64,000 nucleotides of DNA from Burkholderia sp. OK233 (lineage in GTDB: Bacteria; Pseudomonadota; Gammaproteobacteria; Burkholderiales; Burkholderiaceae). Below, piece after piece: positions 51,579-62,212 of the stretch (position 1 is its first letter; each line of letters opens with the position of its first letter). The position numbers and the translations under genes were made by a program. A model generated the notes under the pieces. The model was given only the letters and a program-made list of their open reading frames with translations, was not told the origin of the DNA and ran no database searches. Location of the stretch: positions 4,092,001 to 4,156,000 of the forward strand of contig NZ_OCSR01000002.1 of NCBI RefSeq assembly GCF_900230185.1. The letters are read 5' to 3'.

Positions 51579-53135
51579 CTAACGCGCGGCGGGATAGTAC
51601 TGCTCGCGCAATTCCCGTTTCAGCACCTTGCCGATCGGACTGCGCGGCAACGCGTCGACAAAGGTCAACGCGGAGAGCCGCTGCATCTTGCCGAGCCGTG
51701 CGTTGACCCAGGCCAGCAGCGTGTCGGCGTCGACCGGCGCAGCCGGGCGAAGCACCACGAACGCAACCGGCGTCTCGCCCCATTGCTCCGACTGCGCGCC
51801 CACCACGGCCACATCCGCGACGTCCGGGTGCGAGCACAGTTCAGCCTCGAGGTCACTCGGATAGACGTTGAAGCCGCCCGAAATGATCATGTCCTTCTTG
51901 CGATCGAGCAGCGTCAAAAATCCGTCTGCATCGAAACGGCCCATGTCGCCCGTGCGGATGAAGCGCTTGCCGCCCGGGTCATACCACTCCGCCTCGGCAG
52001 TCTTGTCCGGTTGACGGTAGTAGCCGGTCATCATCGCGGGCGAATGGCCGACGATTTCGCCCACCTCGCCCGCTGCCACCTCGTTGCCGAGCTCGTCGAT
52101 CAGACGGATGTCGTGACCTTCCATCGGTTTGCCGACCGTATGCAGCTTGGTGGGACATTCGTCGGCCTCCAACTGACACGAGCCACCGCCTTCGGTCATG
52201 CCGTAGTACTCGGTCAGCTTGCCCGGCCAGCGGCGCACCACGTCCGCCTTCACGCTCGCTGCGAACGGCGCGCTGGTGCAGAATTTGGCCTGGAAGCTGG
52301 AAAGGTCGTAACGGTCGAACTCCGCATGCGCCATCAGGCGCTGATACTGGACCGGCACCAGCATGGTGTGCGTGACGCGGTACTGTTGCGCCAGCTCGAG
52401 ATAGCCTGTGGCGTCGAATTTCGGCATCAACACGACTGTGCCGCCGAATGTCAGCGTCGGCATGAAACTCACGAGCGTCGTGTTCGAATACAACGGCGTG
52501 GAGATCAGCGTCGTGGCGTCTGGACGATAGCCGCGTTGGATGCTGCGCACGGCGTAAGCCCAGCGCATGCCGTGCGACTGCACGATGCCTTTCGGCGTAC
52601 CCGTGGTGCCTGACGAATAGATGATGTTGAACGGCCACGCCGGATCGATCGTCACAGCTTCAGGCGTTGCACCCTTGGGCGCGAGCCACGCCTCAAGCGC
52701 GGTGCTGCCTGCGTGCGCATCCAGCGCGACGGGGATTGCACTGATCTCTTCGGCCACCGGATCGAGCAAACGCTTGACGTCGGCATCGAGAAACAGCAGC
52801 CGTGCACCTGAGTTGCCGATCATGCTGACGAGACTCGCCGCGCTCGACGACGGCGCGAGCGGCGCGACCGCCGCCCCCGCCCTCAAGCCGCCGAGAAACA
52901 CCACGGCGTATTCCACCGAGGCGGCCGCGCATAAAGCAATCGCATCGCAAGGCTTGATACCGTCGCGCTGCAACGCGGCGGCAAAGCGATCGACTCGTGC
53001 ATCAAGCGCGGCATAAGTCACGACCTCGCCATCGCAGATCAATGCCGCGTGCTCACCGCGTTCTTTAGCGAAACGGCGGAGCATGTCGGTGATGCAGACG
53101 AACGGTTCGTCCAGTAACGCTTCGAGCCATGTCAT
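51579..53135 (-). CDS. Acyl-CoA synthetase / AMP-dependent ligase
   Basis: A 518-residue ANL-family ligase. The P-loop motif is YSSGTTGTPKG, with later YYGMTEG and the RTGDMGRFDADGFLTLLDRKKDMIISGG hinge region, ending in the GK-containing PRSPIGKVLKREL. It activates a carboxylic acid with ATP and CoA. The ATG overlaps the next ligase's stop by four bases (ATGA). Having two ligases in one operon suggests either two substrates or sequential activation. Confidence 0.9.
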   Translation of the reverse strand: MTWLEALLDEPFVCITDMLRRFAKERGEHAALICDGEVVTYAALDARVDRFAAALQRDGIKPCDAIALCAAASVEYAVVFLGGLRAGAAVAPLAPSSSAASLVSMIGNSGARLLFLDADVKRLLDPVAEEISAIPVALDAHAGSTALEAWLAPKGATPEAVTIDPAWPFNIIYSSGTTGTPKGIVQSHGMRWAYAVRSIQRGYRPDATTLISTPLYSNTTLVSFMPTLTFGGTVVLMPKFDATGYLELAQQYRVTHTMLVPVQYQRLMAHAEFDRYDLSSFQAKFCTSAPFAASVKADVVRRWPGKLTEYYGMTEGGGSCQLEADECPTKLHTVGKPMEGHDIRLIDELGNEVAAGEVGEIVGHSPAMMTGYYRQPDKTAEAEWYDPGGKRFIRTGDMGRFDADGFLTLLDRKKDMIISGGFNVYPSDLEAELCSHPDVADVAVVGAQSEQWGETPVAFVVLRPAAPVDADTLLAWVNARLGKMQRLSALTFVDALPRSPIGKVLKRELREQYYPAAR

Positions 53136-54859
53136 GACGATGCGCCTCCTGTGTTGCCGTTGCCGCCGTTGTTCTCATTGGCCGCGGCCGTGCGCGCCGC
53201 ATCCTCTTCCTGCAACTTGCGCCACAGAATCTTGCCGCTGCCCGACTTCGGCAGCGACGTCACGAACTCGACAATGCGCGGCGCCTTGTAAGACGCCATC
53301 TGGTCGTGCGACCAGTCGATGATCTCCTGCTCGGTGATCGTGCCGGCATGCGCCGCGGCGGGCACCACCAGCGCCTTGACGGTTTCGCCACGCTTCGCGT
53401 CTTTCACGCCGATCACGCATACCTCGTGGATCGCGGGATGCCGGTACATGAGTGCCTCGACTTCTGCGGGCCACACCTTATAGCCCGATGCATTGATCAT
53501 GCGTTTGAGGCGATCGGTCATGAAGAAATACCCGTCCTCGTCGATATGACCGAGGTCACCGGTACGCAGGAAACGCTTGCCGTCGAGTTCGATAAACGCT
53601 TCTTCAGTCGCCTTGGGATTGCGCCAGTAGCCTTGCATCACCTGTGGCGCGTTCACGATGATCTCGCCAGTTTCCCCTTGCGGTAGTTCCTGCAGCGTCA
53701 CCGGATCGATCACGCGCGAGTCCACGTCGAACACGGGAATGCCCAGGCACTGCGGCTTAGGCCGGTGCGGGGGATTGATGTGCGTGCCGGCAATCGTCTC
53801 GGACATGCCGTAGCCTTCGACGTAATCGAGCCCCATCAGCGACTTGAGCTTTCTGGCAATCGCGTCCGGCATCGCCGCGCCGCCGCCGCGTGCGCCCGTC
53901 AGGCTCGAGAGATCGTACTCGCCGAGCTTCGGGTTCGACAGAAAATCGACCATCATCGCCGTGATCGACTGCCACGCGGTCACGCGATATTTCTGCATGC
54001 ATAGGGCCGCCGCTTCCCTATCCCAGCGCGGCAACACGATAATCGTGGCGCCCGAAAAGACCGCGCTGTTCATGCCGCCTTGCATGCCGGTCACGTGAAA
54101 GAACGGCAATATCGATAGATACACACCATCCGGCGGCGCCGAGAACCAGACGCAACCGCCGAGCAGCGTGCTCATCACGCTGCGGTGCGTATGCATGCAG
54201 CCCTTCGGCTTGCCGGTGGTGCCGGACGTGTACGGCATCACGCACAGATCGTCCGGACCGGTGGTGAGCGGACCCGGCGCGATATGCCGTTCGAGCACCT
54301 CGCGCCAGGGTATGACGCCGGGGACATTGAAGGTCTTGCGCGGCGCCGCCACGAATTCCGGAACGGGAATCGGCGATGGCCGCTTCAGATAATCGCTATA
54401 CGTGGCGACGATTACGTGCTCGATACCCTTCCCCGGCCCCTTGCCGATCAGCGGTTCGACGTTCGCGAACAGACATTGCGGCGCAATGATCGTAGTCGCC
54501 TCGCTGTCCTCGACGTAATGCGCCAGTTCACCGCTCATGTTCATCGGATTGACCGGCACCACGACGGCATTCGCACGCAGGATCCCGTAGTAAGCGATGA
54601 TCCATTGCGGGCTGTTCTGCATGTAAAGCAGCACACGGTCGCCCGCCTTGACATGGCATTCCTGCTGAAGAAATCCCGCGATACGCTCAGTTTCGTCCTT
54701 GAACTCGCCGAACGTAACCGGCGTGTCGTAGAAGACGATGAACGGCTTCGTGGGAAAACGCGCCGCCGATACTTCGGCGTTATAGAAAATGTTGGTCTCG
54801 GGCAGCGTCAGATGCAGCGGCACTTGCGGCGGCCAATTCGGGTGATGGCGTTCGTTCAT
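53132..54859 (-). CDS. Long-chain-type acyl-CoA synthetase
   Basis: A 575-residue ANL-family ligase with YTSGTTGKPKGCMHTH, GYGMSET and RTGDLGHIDEDGYFFMTDRLKRMINASG, and a C-terminal catalytic lysine region LPKSGSGKILWRKL. GGAGACGCCG precedes the ATG at 54859; the open frame continues upstream to 55147 inside the neighbouring dehydrogenase and is discarded. It follows the acyl-CoA dehydrogenase after 121 bases. Confidence 0.9.
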   Translation of the reverse strand: MNERHHPNWPPQVPLHLTLPETNIFYNAEVSAARFPTKPFIVFYDTPVTFGEFKDETERIAGFLQQECHVKAGDRVLLYMQNSPQWIIAYYGILRANAVVVPVNPMNMSGELAHYVEDSEATTIIAPQCLFANVEPLIGKGPGKGIEHVIVATYSDYLKRPSPIPVPEFVAAPRKTFNVPGVIPWREVLERHIAPGPLTTGPDDLCVMPYTSGTTGKPKGCMHTHRSVMSTLLGGCVWFSAPPDGVYLSILPFFHVTGMQGGMNSAVFSGATIIVLPRWDREAAALCMQKYRVTAWQSITAMMVDFLSNPKLGEYDLSSLTGARGGGAAMPDAIARKLKSLMGLDYVEGYGMSETIAGTHINPPHRPKPQCLGIPVFDVDSRVIDPVTLQELPQGETGEIIVNAPQVMQGYWRNPKATEEAFIELDGKRFLRTGDLGHIDEDGYFFMTDRLKRMINASGYKVWPAEVEALMYRHPAIHEVCVIGVKDAKRGETVKALVVPAAAHAGTITEQEIIDWSHDQMASYKAPRIVEFVTSLPKSGSGKILWRKLQEEDAARTAAANENNGGNGNTGGASS

Positions 54860-54980
54860 CGGCGTCTCCTGCCTTACTGTCTGTGCGCGTTTCACACGGA
54901 TGGTGCGCGCTTCGTTTACATCCGCCGCGTGACGGACGCGGCTGGCTAATGATTCAGGGAAATCAGTGGAATCAGCGGCT

Positions 54981-56207
54981 TCATGAACGCCCGAGGTGGC
55001 GCCCAAGCTCCATCTTCGCAATGGCGTTACGGTGCACTTCGTCGGGTCCGTCCGCAAAACGCAGCGTGCGCGAACTCGCATACGCGCGAGCGAGGCCGAA
55101 GTCGTCGCTGACCGCGCCGCCGCCATGCACCTGCATCGCCCAGTCAATCACCTGGCACGCCACGCTGGGCGCAGCCACCTTGATCATGGCGATCTCCTGA
55201 CGCGCGTCCTTGTTGCCGACCGTGTCCATCTTGTGCGCCGCGTTCAGCACCAAAAACCGCGTCTGGTCGATCATGATGCGTGCATTCGCGATCCGTTCGC
55301 GGGTGACGCCCTGGTCCGCGATCGGTTTGCCAAACGCTACGCGTTCCAGCGAGCGGCGGCACATCGCTTCGAGCGCGCGCTCAGCGCGTCCGATCAAACG
55401 CATGCAGTGGTGAATACGGCCTGGTCCGAGCCGCCCTTGCGCGATCTCGAAGCCGCGGCCCTCGCCGAGCAGCATGTTGCTGGCCGGCACACGTACGTTT
55501 TCAAAGGAAATTTCGGCGTGGCCGTGCGGGGCGTCGTCATAGCCAAATACCGGCAGATGACGCAGTACTTTCACGCCCGGCGTGTCCATCGGCACCAGAA
55601 TCATCGACTGCTGCTGATGCCGGTTGGTGTGGTCCGGGCTGGACTTGCCCATGAAGATGAGGACCTTGCAGCGCGGATCGTTCGCGCCCGAGGTCCACCA
55701 TTTGCGGCCGTTCAGAATGTAATCGCCGCCGTCGCGCTCAATGCGCGCTTCGATATTGGTCGCATCCGACGACGCCACCTCCGGCTCCGTCATCGCAAAG
55801 GCCGAGCGGATCGTGCCGTCGAGCAGCGGCAGCAGCCATTGCTGTTGCTGCTCCGGTGTTGCGTAACGCACCAGCGTTTCCATGTTGCCGGTGTCCGGCG
55901 CCGAGCAGTTGAACGGCTCCGCGCCGATATGCGAGCGCCCCATGATTTCGCACAGCGGCGCGTATTCGAGGTTGGTGAGCCCCGCGCCGTATTTCGACTC
56001 GGGCAGGAACAGGTTCCACAAACCCACGGCCTTCGCTTTCTGTTTCAATTCCTCGATCACCGGCGCGGGCTGCCACCGGTTGCCGGATTCACGCGCGGCG
56101 TCCATCTGCGCTTCGAAAACTGCCTCGGCCGGATACACGTGTTCGTCCATGAAAGCGTTCAGGCGTTGCTGCAAACTCTTGACCTTGTCCGAGTGCTGAA
56201 AATTCAT
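54981..56207 (-). CDS. Acyl-CoA dehydrogenase (ACAD10/11-like)
   Basis: A 408-residue flavoprotein. Typical segments are PDTGNMETLVRYATPEQQQQWLLPLLDG, AFAMTEPEVASSDATN, and the C-terminal MQVHGGGAVSDDFGLARAYASSRTLRFADGPDEVH, each recognisable in shorter blocks. The family acts on branched or modified acyl-CoAs in some members. GGAGACGCCGC precedes the ATG at 56207. It lies 69 bases after the SDR that heads the operon. Confidence 0.92.
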   Translation of the reverse strand: MNFQHSDKVKSLQQRLNAFMDEHVYPAEAVFEAQMDAARESGNRWQPAPVIEELKQKAKAVGLWNLFLPESKYGAGLTNLEYAPLCEIMGRSHIGAEPFNCSAPDTGNMETLVRYATPEQQQQWLLPLLDGTIRSAFAMTEPEVASSDATNIEARIERDGGDYILNGRKWWTSGANDPRCKVLIFMGKSSPDHTNRHQQQSMILVPMDTPGVKVLRHLPVFGYDDAPHGHAEISFENVRVPASNMLLGEGRGFEIAQGRLGPGRIHHCMRLIGRAERALEAMCRRSLERVAFGKPIADQGVTRERIANARIMIDQTRFLVLNAAHKMDTVGNKDARQEIAMIKVAAPSVACQVIDWAMQVHGGGAVSDDFGLARAYASSRTLRFADGPDEVHRNAIAKMELGRHLGRS

Positions 56208-56276
56208 GCGGCGTCTCCATCTTTTAGGTAAGCGCAGCGCGCCCTGACCCGCGCACTGCGTCTCGAGACCACTCAA

Positions 56277-57050
56277 TCAGACGATGATCGAGCCGCCGTC
56301 CACCGCGAAATACTGTCCCGTGATGTGGCGCGACGCCTCACTCGCGAGGAAAACGACCGGGCCTTTGAGATCCTCGTCGCCGCCGAGGCGCTGCAACGGC
56401 GTGCGCGAGACGATGGTGTCTTCGAGCTTGTCGAGCAAGCCCGCCGACATCTTCGACGGGAAAAATCCCGGGCAGATCGCGTTGACGTTGATGTTGTACT
56501 TACCCCATTCCGCAGCGAGCGCCCGCGTGAAATTGATCGCCGCGGCCTTGGAGGTGTTGTACGCAATCGTGTTCATGCCGGGCGGCGAGCCCTTCAGGCC
56601 GGCCACCGACGCGATGTTGATGATCTTGCCCGCGCGACGCGGGATCATGCTGCGCTTGCCGACTTCACGCGCGACGAAAAACGGCGCATGAACATTCAGG
56701 TTCATCACCTTGTGCCACGCTTCATCGGGATAGTCCTCGGCGGGTGCGCCCCATGTCGCGCCCGCGTTGTTCACGAGAATGTCGATGCTGCCATGCAGGC
56801 CGAGCACTGCGTCCACGAGACCGGGGATACCCTCGAAGCGCTGCAGATCGTTGACGATGGTCTGTACTTCGATACCCCGGCTTTGCAGATGCGCTTTCGC
56901 TTCGGCGAGTTCATTGGCCTTACGCGCGGTAATCGCCACGCGGCAGCCCATTTCTCCCAGTGCCTCGGCCATTTGCAGGCCCAGCCCGCGCGAGCCTCCG
57001 GTGATCAGTGCAACCTTGCCGTCCAGTTGAAACAGGTCTTTCACAGACAT
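56277..57050 (-). CDS. Short-chain dehydrogenase/reductase, first gene of operon
   Basis: A 257-residue SDR with LITGGSRGLGLQMAEALG, NNAGATWG and the active-site set IASVAG ... YNTSKAAA. It ends in DGGSIIV, as in many catabolic SDRs. GGAGGAGCGTCGTA precedes the ATG at 57050. Palindrome site D (57072-57084) sits in its 5' leader, and a strong promoter lies at 57108-57136. Confidence 0.92.
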   Translation of the reverse strand: MSVKDLFQLDGKVALITGGSRGLGLQMAEALGEMGCRVAITARKANELAEAKAHLQSRGIEVQTIVNDLQRFEGIPGLVDAVLGLHGSIDILVNNAGATWGAPAEDYPDEAWHKVMNLNVHAPFFVAREVGKRSMIPRRAGKIINIASVAGLKGSPPGMNTIAYNTSKAAAINFTRALAAEWGKYNINVNAICPGFFPSKMSAGLLDKLEDTIVSRTPLQRLGGDEDLKGPVVFLASEASRHITGQYFAVDGGSIIV

Positions 57051-57071
57051 TACGACGCTCCTCCAAGTTGT

Positions 57072-57084
57072 TCTGCAATGCAGA
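57072..57084 (-). promoter_or_regulatory. Palindrome site D in leader of SDR operon
   Basis: TCTGCAATGCAGA, identical in sequence to site C. It lies 22 bases before the SDR start codon and downstream of the likely transcription start, a position suited to repression (roadblock). Confidence 0.62.
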
Positions 57085-57107
57085 CTTTCATTCCAGATTT
57101 TCCAACC

Positions 57108-57136
57108 ATCATACGTGCCGAAATTCAGCCTGTAAA
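57108..57136 (-). promoter_or_regulatory. Sigma-70 promoter of the SDR-ACAD-ACS operon
   Basis: On the minus strand, -35 TTTACA (57136-57131), a 17-bp spacer and -10 TATGAT (57113-57108). Transcription would begin around 57101, giving a leader of about 50 bases that contains site D. Confidence 0.7.
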
Positions 57137-57315
57137 TAAAAGCACGCTCATTCACTTTTGATTTAAACTGACATGCATCGTCGATGGGCGGGTCATCGGG
57201 ACTTACCCGAATACCGCACTTTTCAATCGAGCCGCGTCTATGCGATTTCGTGGGTTGCCGCGCTTGTCGCGTAGTTGTTCTGCATAGCGGCTCACCTTTA
57301 GACGGGTCTTCTCCC

Positions 57316-59121
<1,806 letters not shown>

Positions 59122-59173
59122 GCGCTGCCGCTCAGTGCGGCTTTCGGCGCCGCTTGATACCGCCTGACACCGC

Positions 59174-60067
59174 TCAATGCGACAGCGCGGTTTCCAGCTG
59201 CGTCACCACGTCGATCAGACGTGGCCGCACTTCTTCGAGCAGGAATTCCTTCGAGAGCTTGAACGAGGGTCCGCCGACATTGATCGCCATGATCGGCAGC
59301 TCGCCTCCCGGCTGGAAAGCGCGCGCGATGCCGTTCACCTCTTTCTGCCAGTCCCCGAACGAAGTCGTCACGCCGAGTGTGCGGTAATCTTCGAGCGCAT
59401 TCTCGATGCCGCGGCGCGTTTTCGGCCACGCGACGTGATCGAGCTCACGCACCTGTTCCATGAAACTGAGACGATCGTGTTCAGGGATCGCCGCGAGCCA
59501 CGCACGGCCAATCGCCGACGTGGCGACCGGAATACGCGAACCGACTTCCAGCGTCAGCGTGAGCGCAACTGAGGCCCGGCAATTTTCCACGTAGATCATC
59601 GAGAGCCGGTCGCGCGTACCCAACGACACGGTTGCGCCGACAATATCGGCCAACTCCTGCATCACCGGCCGGGCAATCTTGCGGACATCGAGCCGCGCCA
59701 GCATCGCGCTGCCCAGCGCGAGCGAAGCCGTGCCAAGCCGGTATTTGCCGCTCTCTTTCAAATGGATCAGATAGCCGAGCAGCGTCAGCGTGTGAGTCAG
59801 ACGCGATACCGTCGATTTCGGCAGCTTGCAGCGCGATGCGAGTTCCTGATTGCTCAGCGATTTGTCGCCTGAGCGAAAACACGCCAGCACCTCGAGCCCG
59901 CGCGCGAGTGCCGTGACGAAATGCCGGTCGTCCTTGTGCGCCTCGTGGGCCGTCCGGCTCGCGAGGACCGAATTTGCGCTGGCGGATGGAGCGGGTGTTT
60001 GCTCACCGTCTCCCGCGCTCGGGCCCTCGACCGGATTATCGATCGGGCTGTGATTGGTTTTGCTCAA
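59174..60067 (-). CDS. IclR-family transcriptional regulator
   Basis: A regulator of about 297 residues with an IclR-type winged helix (LSNQELASRCKLPKSTVSRLTHTLTLLGYL) and a C-terminal effector domain (LADIVGATVSLGTRDRLSMIYVENC; AINVGGPSF). No ATG start exists in frame. A TTG at 60067 with GGGAG upstream is chosen; a GTG at 60172 would add 35 residues. It is convergent with the DmdC-like gene and is the only regulator in this catabolic block, so it is the best candidate to bind the CTGCA-W-TGCAG palindromes. Confidence 0.85.
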   Translation of the reverse strand: MSKTNHSPIDNPVEGPSAGDGEQTPAPSASANSVLASRTAHEAHKDDRHFVTALARGLEVLACFRSGDKSLSNQELASRCKLPKSTVSRLTHTLTLLGYLIHLKESGKYRLGTASLALGSAMLARLDVRKIARPVMQELADIVGATVSLGTRDRLSMIYVENCRASVALTLTLEVGSRIPVATSAIGRAWLAAIPEHDRLSFMEQVRELDHVAWPKTRRGIENALEDYRTLGVTTSFGDWQKEVNGIARAFQPGGELPIMAINVGGPSFKLSKEFLLEEVRPRLIDVVTQLETALSH

Positions 60068-60253
60068 AATGAAACGCGCTCCCGCGAAACGGCACCATCT
60101 GAAGGACAAACCATCGTCCGGAACGGGGGTGATCCGGGCTGCGGAATTATAGTCCGGAGTGACGGCGCCCACGAAATCGGCAAGGACGAGTCGGGACGAT
60201 ATGCCCGAACCGAAGGTCGACGCCGGCTCAAGCAGAACAATGCAACGTCCGGC

Positions 60254-61546
60254 TCAGGCTTCTTCGGTCGGCGCGGATACCACTGGACTGAAAAAGTACA
60301 CGACCGCGCCGATCGCAAGCGGCACGACGGTCACGAAGAACAATGCCGAATAGATCCCAGCGTTCGATAGATGGGCCTGTTTTGCGACACCCGCGATCCA
60401 GCCGAAACAACTGCTGGTCAACGCCACGCCGAGAAAAACGAGGCTGTTGAGCAGGCCCAGACCGAGACCGAGCCGGCGCGGTGCAATGATGGCGCGTGCT
60501 TGCGACATCACGAGCGGATGGATCGAGCCCACCGAGAACAACACGCAGATCAACGCGACACTGACACCCCAGTTACCGTCCGGACTGACAGCGAGCACCA
60601 GTGCCGCCAGCACGCCGGCAATCAGCCACAGCAACGAAATAAGCTTGGGCGCGCAGAACCGCACGACCACCGGAATACAGAAGGATGCGGCGATCCCGAT
60701 CACGCTGGTGACAGTCATCGCATTGCCGCGCGCGATAACGTCGAAGCCGTAGACGTCGGCGAGATACGGCCCGCCCCACGACGTACGGAACGTGCTGCCG
60801 ACCGAGAGCGCGAGGCAGGCCGGCATCAAGGTCCAGAAACCGGTGCGCCGTTTCACCGCGCTTGCCGCGTGTTGCGATGCAGCGAGGCTTTGCTCATGCG
60901 CGGCCGCATCGCGCCGGCGCACGAAGCATGCGACGCCAAGCGTCGCGCATAGCATTGCGAGCGCAGCGGTGACCATGACCGGACGCCAGCCGAAGCTCGC
61001 CGTCGCCCGGCTCAAAGGAAACGCGGCCAGCAATGCGCCCGCCATGCCGATCGCACTCGCCGTCGTGACAGCGCGCACATTGCGCGTGCCGTGGCCGGTG
61101 CGCAGTACGTAGTTCAGCAACCCCATAAATATCGGCGCGCAACCCAGTCCGATGCCGGCCTGCGCGACGAGCGCCACGGTTGCGCTCGTCGTCATTGAAA
61201 GAATGCCGGCGCACGCGGCGCCGATGCCCATCAGAAACGCGGTCGGTCCGCGCACGCCGTAGCGGTCGAACATGACGCCGACCGGCAGTTGCGCAATGGC
61301 GAACACGAGGAAGAACGAGCCCGCGAACCAGCCGAACATTTGCGGTGAGAAATGAAAATCACCGATTAGCTGGGTGGAAATCACAGCGATATAGCTACGG
61401 AAAAACTGACTCAGTACATAGCTGAAGGTCAGTGCCCACAAGCCATAATCGATCGACGATGCAGCGGCATCCGTGCGTGGTTCGTGTAGTTGTTCCTGTA
61501 CGCCATCAGACATCTGCGGTACGTCCTGGATGATCGAAGCCGTCAT
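60254..61546 (-). CDS. MFS transporter
   Basis: A 430-residue permease with about twelve membrane segments; a 30-residue hydrophilic N-terminus precedes DYGLWALTFSYVLSQFFRSYIAV. The loop 2-3 motif is PVGVMFDRYGVRGP. No ribosome site precedes the ATG at 61546; an ATG at 61513 (MSDGVQ) with AGGAC upstream is an alternative start. It lies upstream of the IclR gene on the same strand. The substrate is unknown; an acid related to the 51-59 kb pathway is a reasonable guess. Confidence 0.85.
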   Translation of the reverse strand: MTASIIQDVPQMSDGVQEQLHEPRTDAAASSIDYGLWALTFSYVLSQFFRSYIAVISTQLIGDFHFSPQMFGWFAGSFFLVFAIAQLPVGVMFDRYGVRGPTAFLMGIGAACAGILSMTTSATVALVAQAGIGLGCAPIFMGLLNYVLRTGHGTRNVRAVTTASAIGMAGALLAAFPLSRATASFGWRPVMVTAALAMLCATLGVACFVRRRDAAAHEQSLAASQHAASAVKRRTGFWTLMPACLALSVGSTFRTSWGGPYLADVYGFDVIARGNAMTVTSVIGIAASFCIPVVVRFCAPKLISLLWLIAGVLAALVLAVSPDGNWGVSVALICVLFSVGSIHPLVMSQARAIIAPRRLGLGLGLLNSLVFLGVALTSSCFGWIAGVAKQAHLSNAGIYSALFFVTVVPLAIGAVVYFFSPVVSAPTEEA

Positions 61547-61750
61547 GATAGGCGAATCGGGCGACGGACGGCCAGGTCAGTTTTTTCAACACTCGCGCGT
61601 TTGCTGGAGTATTGTTTAAGCGCGCCGGGAGCTTCACGACGTCACTCTTCTACAAGACCGGAGGCCCCATGCGGGCGGAAAAGTGCTTGCAGGCGCGTGG
61701 TTTTTTGCATGCAACGATGCGAAATCAACTTTTCGAGGAATGGAGAAAAC

Positions 61751-62119
61751 GTGAAAACAGTCAATCTATTGAAGGCGCTCGGCATCGCATTGTGTGTGGC
61801 GACTGCGTCCAGCGCCTATGCCCAGTCAAGCGACGCGATGGCGTCGGGCAGCATGATGGCGCCGGCTCCGAATTCGAAAGCGATGAAGAGCACGGACCGC
61901 AAGTTGGGTCTGGCCGTGCGCAAGGCTTTGGGCAAGGCGCAGGGTTTTGATGTGTCGAACGTGTTTGTCAAGGCGCGCAGCGGTGCGGTGACGTTGACGG
62001 GAACGGTGCCCGATGGCGCGCAAATCCCACAAGCTGAGGAAGTGGCCAAGGGCGTTGCAGGCGTGACATCGGTGAACAACAAGCTGACGCTCGGCACGCA
62101 GGGCGGCGGTGGGGGTTGA
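61751..62119 (+). CDS. Exported BON-domain protein
   Basis: A 122-residue protein with a signal peptide (MKTVNLLKALGIALCVATASSAYA) and a C-terminal BON domain (RKLGLAVRKALGKAQGFDVSNVFVKARSGAVTLTGTVPDGAQI, then VAGVTSVNNKLTL), ending in a glycine run. BON domains bind phospholipid surfaces and occur in osmotically induced periplasmic proteins. The start is a GTG at 61751 with GGAGAAAAC directly before it; an upstream open frame from 61490 has no ribosome site. Confidence 0.88.
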   Translation: MKTVNLLKALGIALCVATASSAYAQSSDAMASGSMMAPAPNSKAMKSTDRKLGLAVRKALGKAQGFDVSNVFVKARSGAVTLTGTVPDGAQIPQAEEVAKGVAGVTSVNNKLTLGTQGGGGG

Positions 62120-62156
62120 TCCCGCCTGACGATTGACGAGTAACGACCAGTTGACG

Positions 62157-62190
62157 GGCAGCGCCGCAAGAGCCAATTTGCGGCGCTGCC
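62157..62190. terminator. Long hairpin between convergent BON and DUF1501 genes
   Basis: GGCAGCGCCGCAA and TTGCGGCGCTGCC pair over 13 bp around an 8-nt loop, extended by GAC/GTC on the outside. No T-tract. It lies between two convergent genes. Confidence 0.6.
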
Positions 62191-62212
62191 TGTCGTTCTG
62201 GCGATTTCCAGC

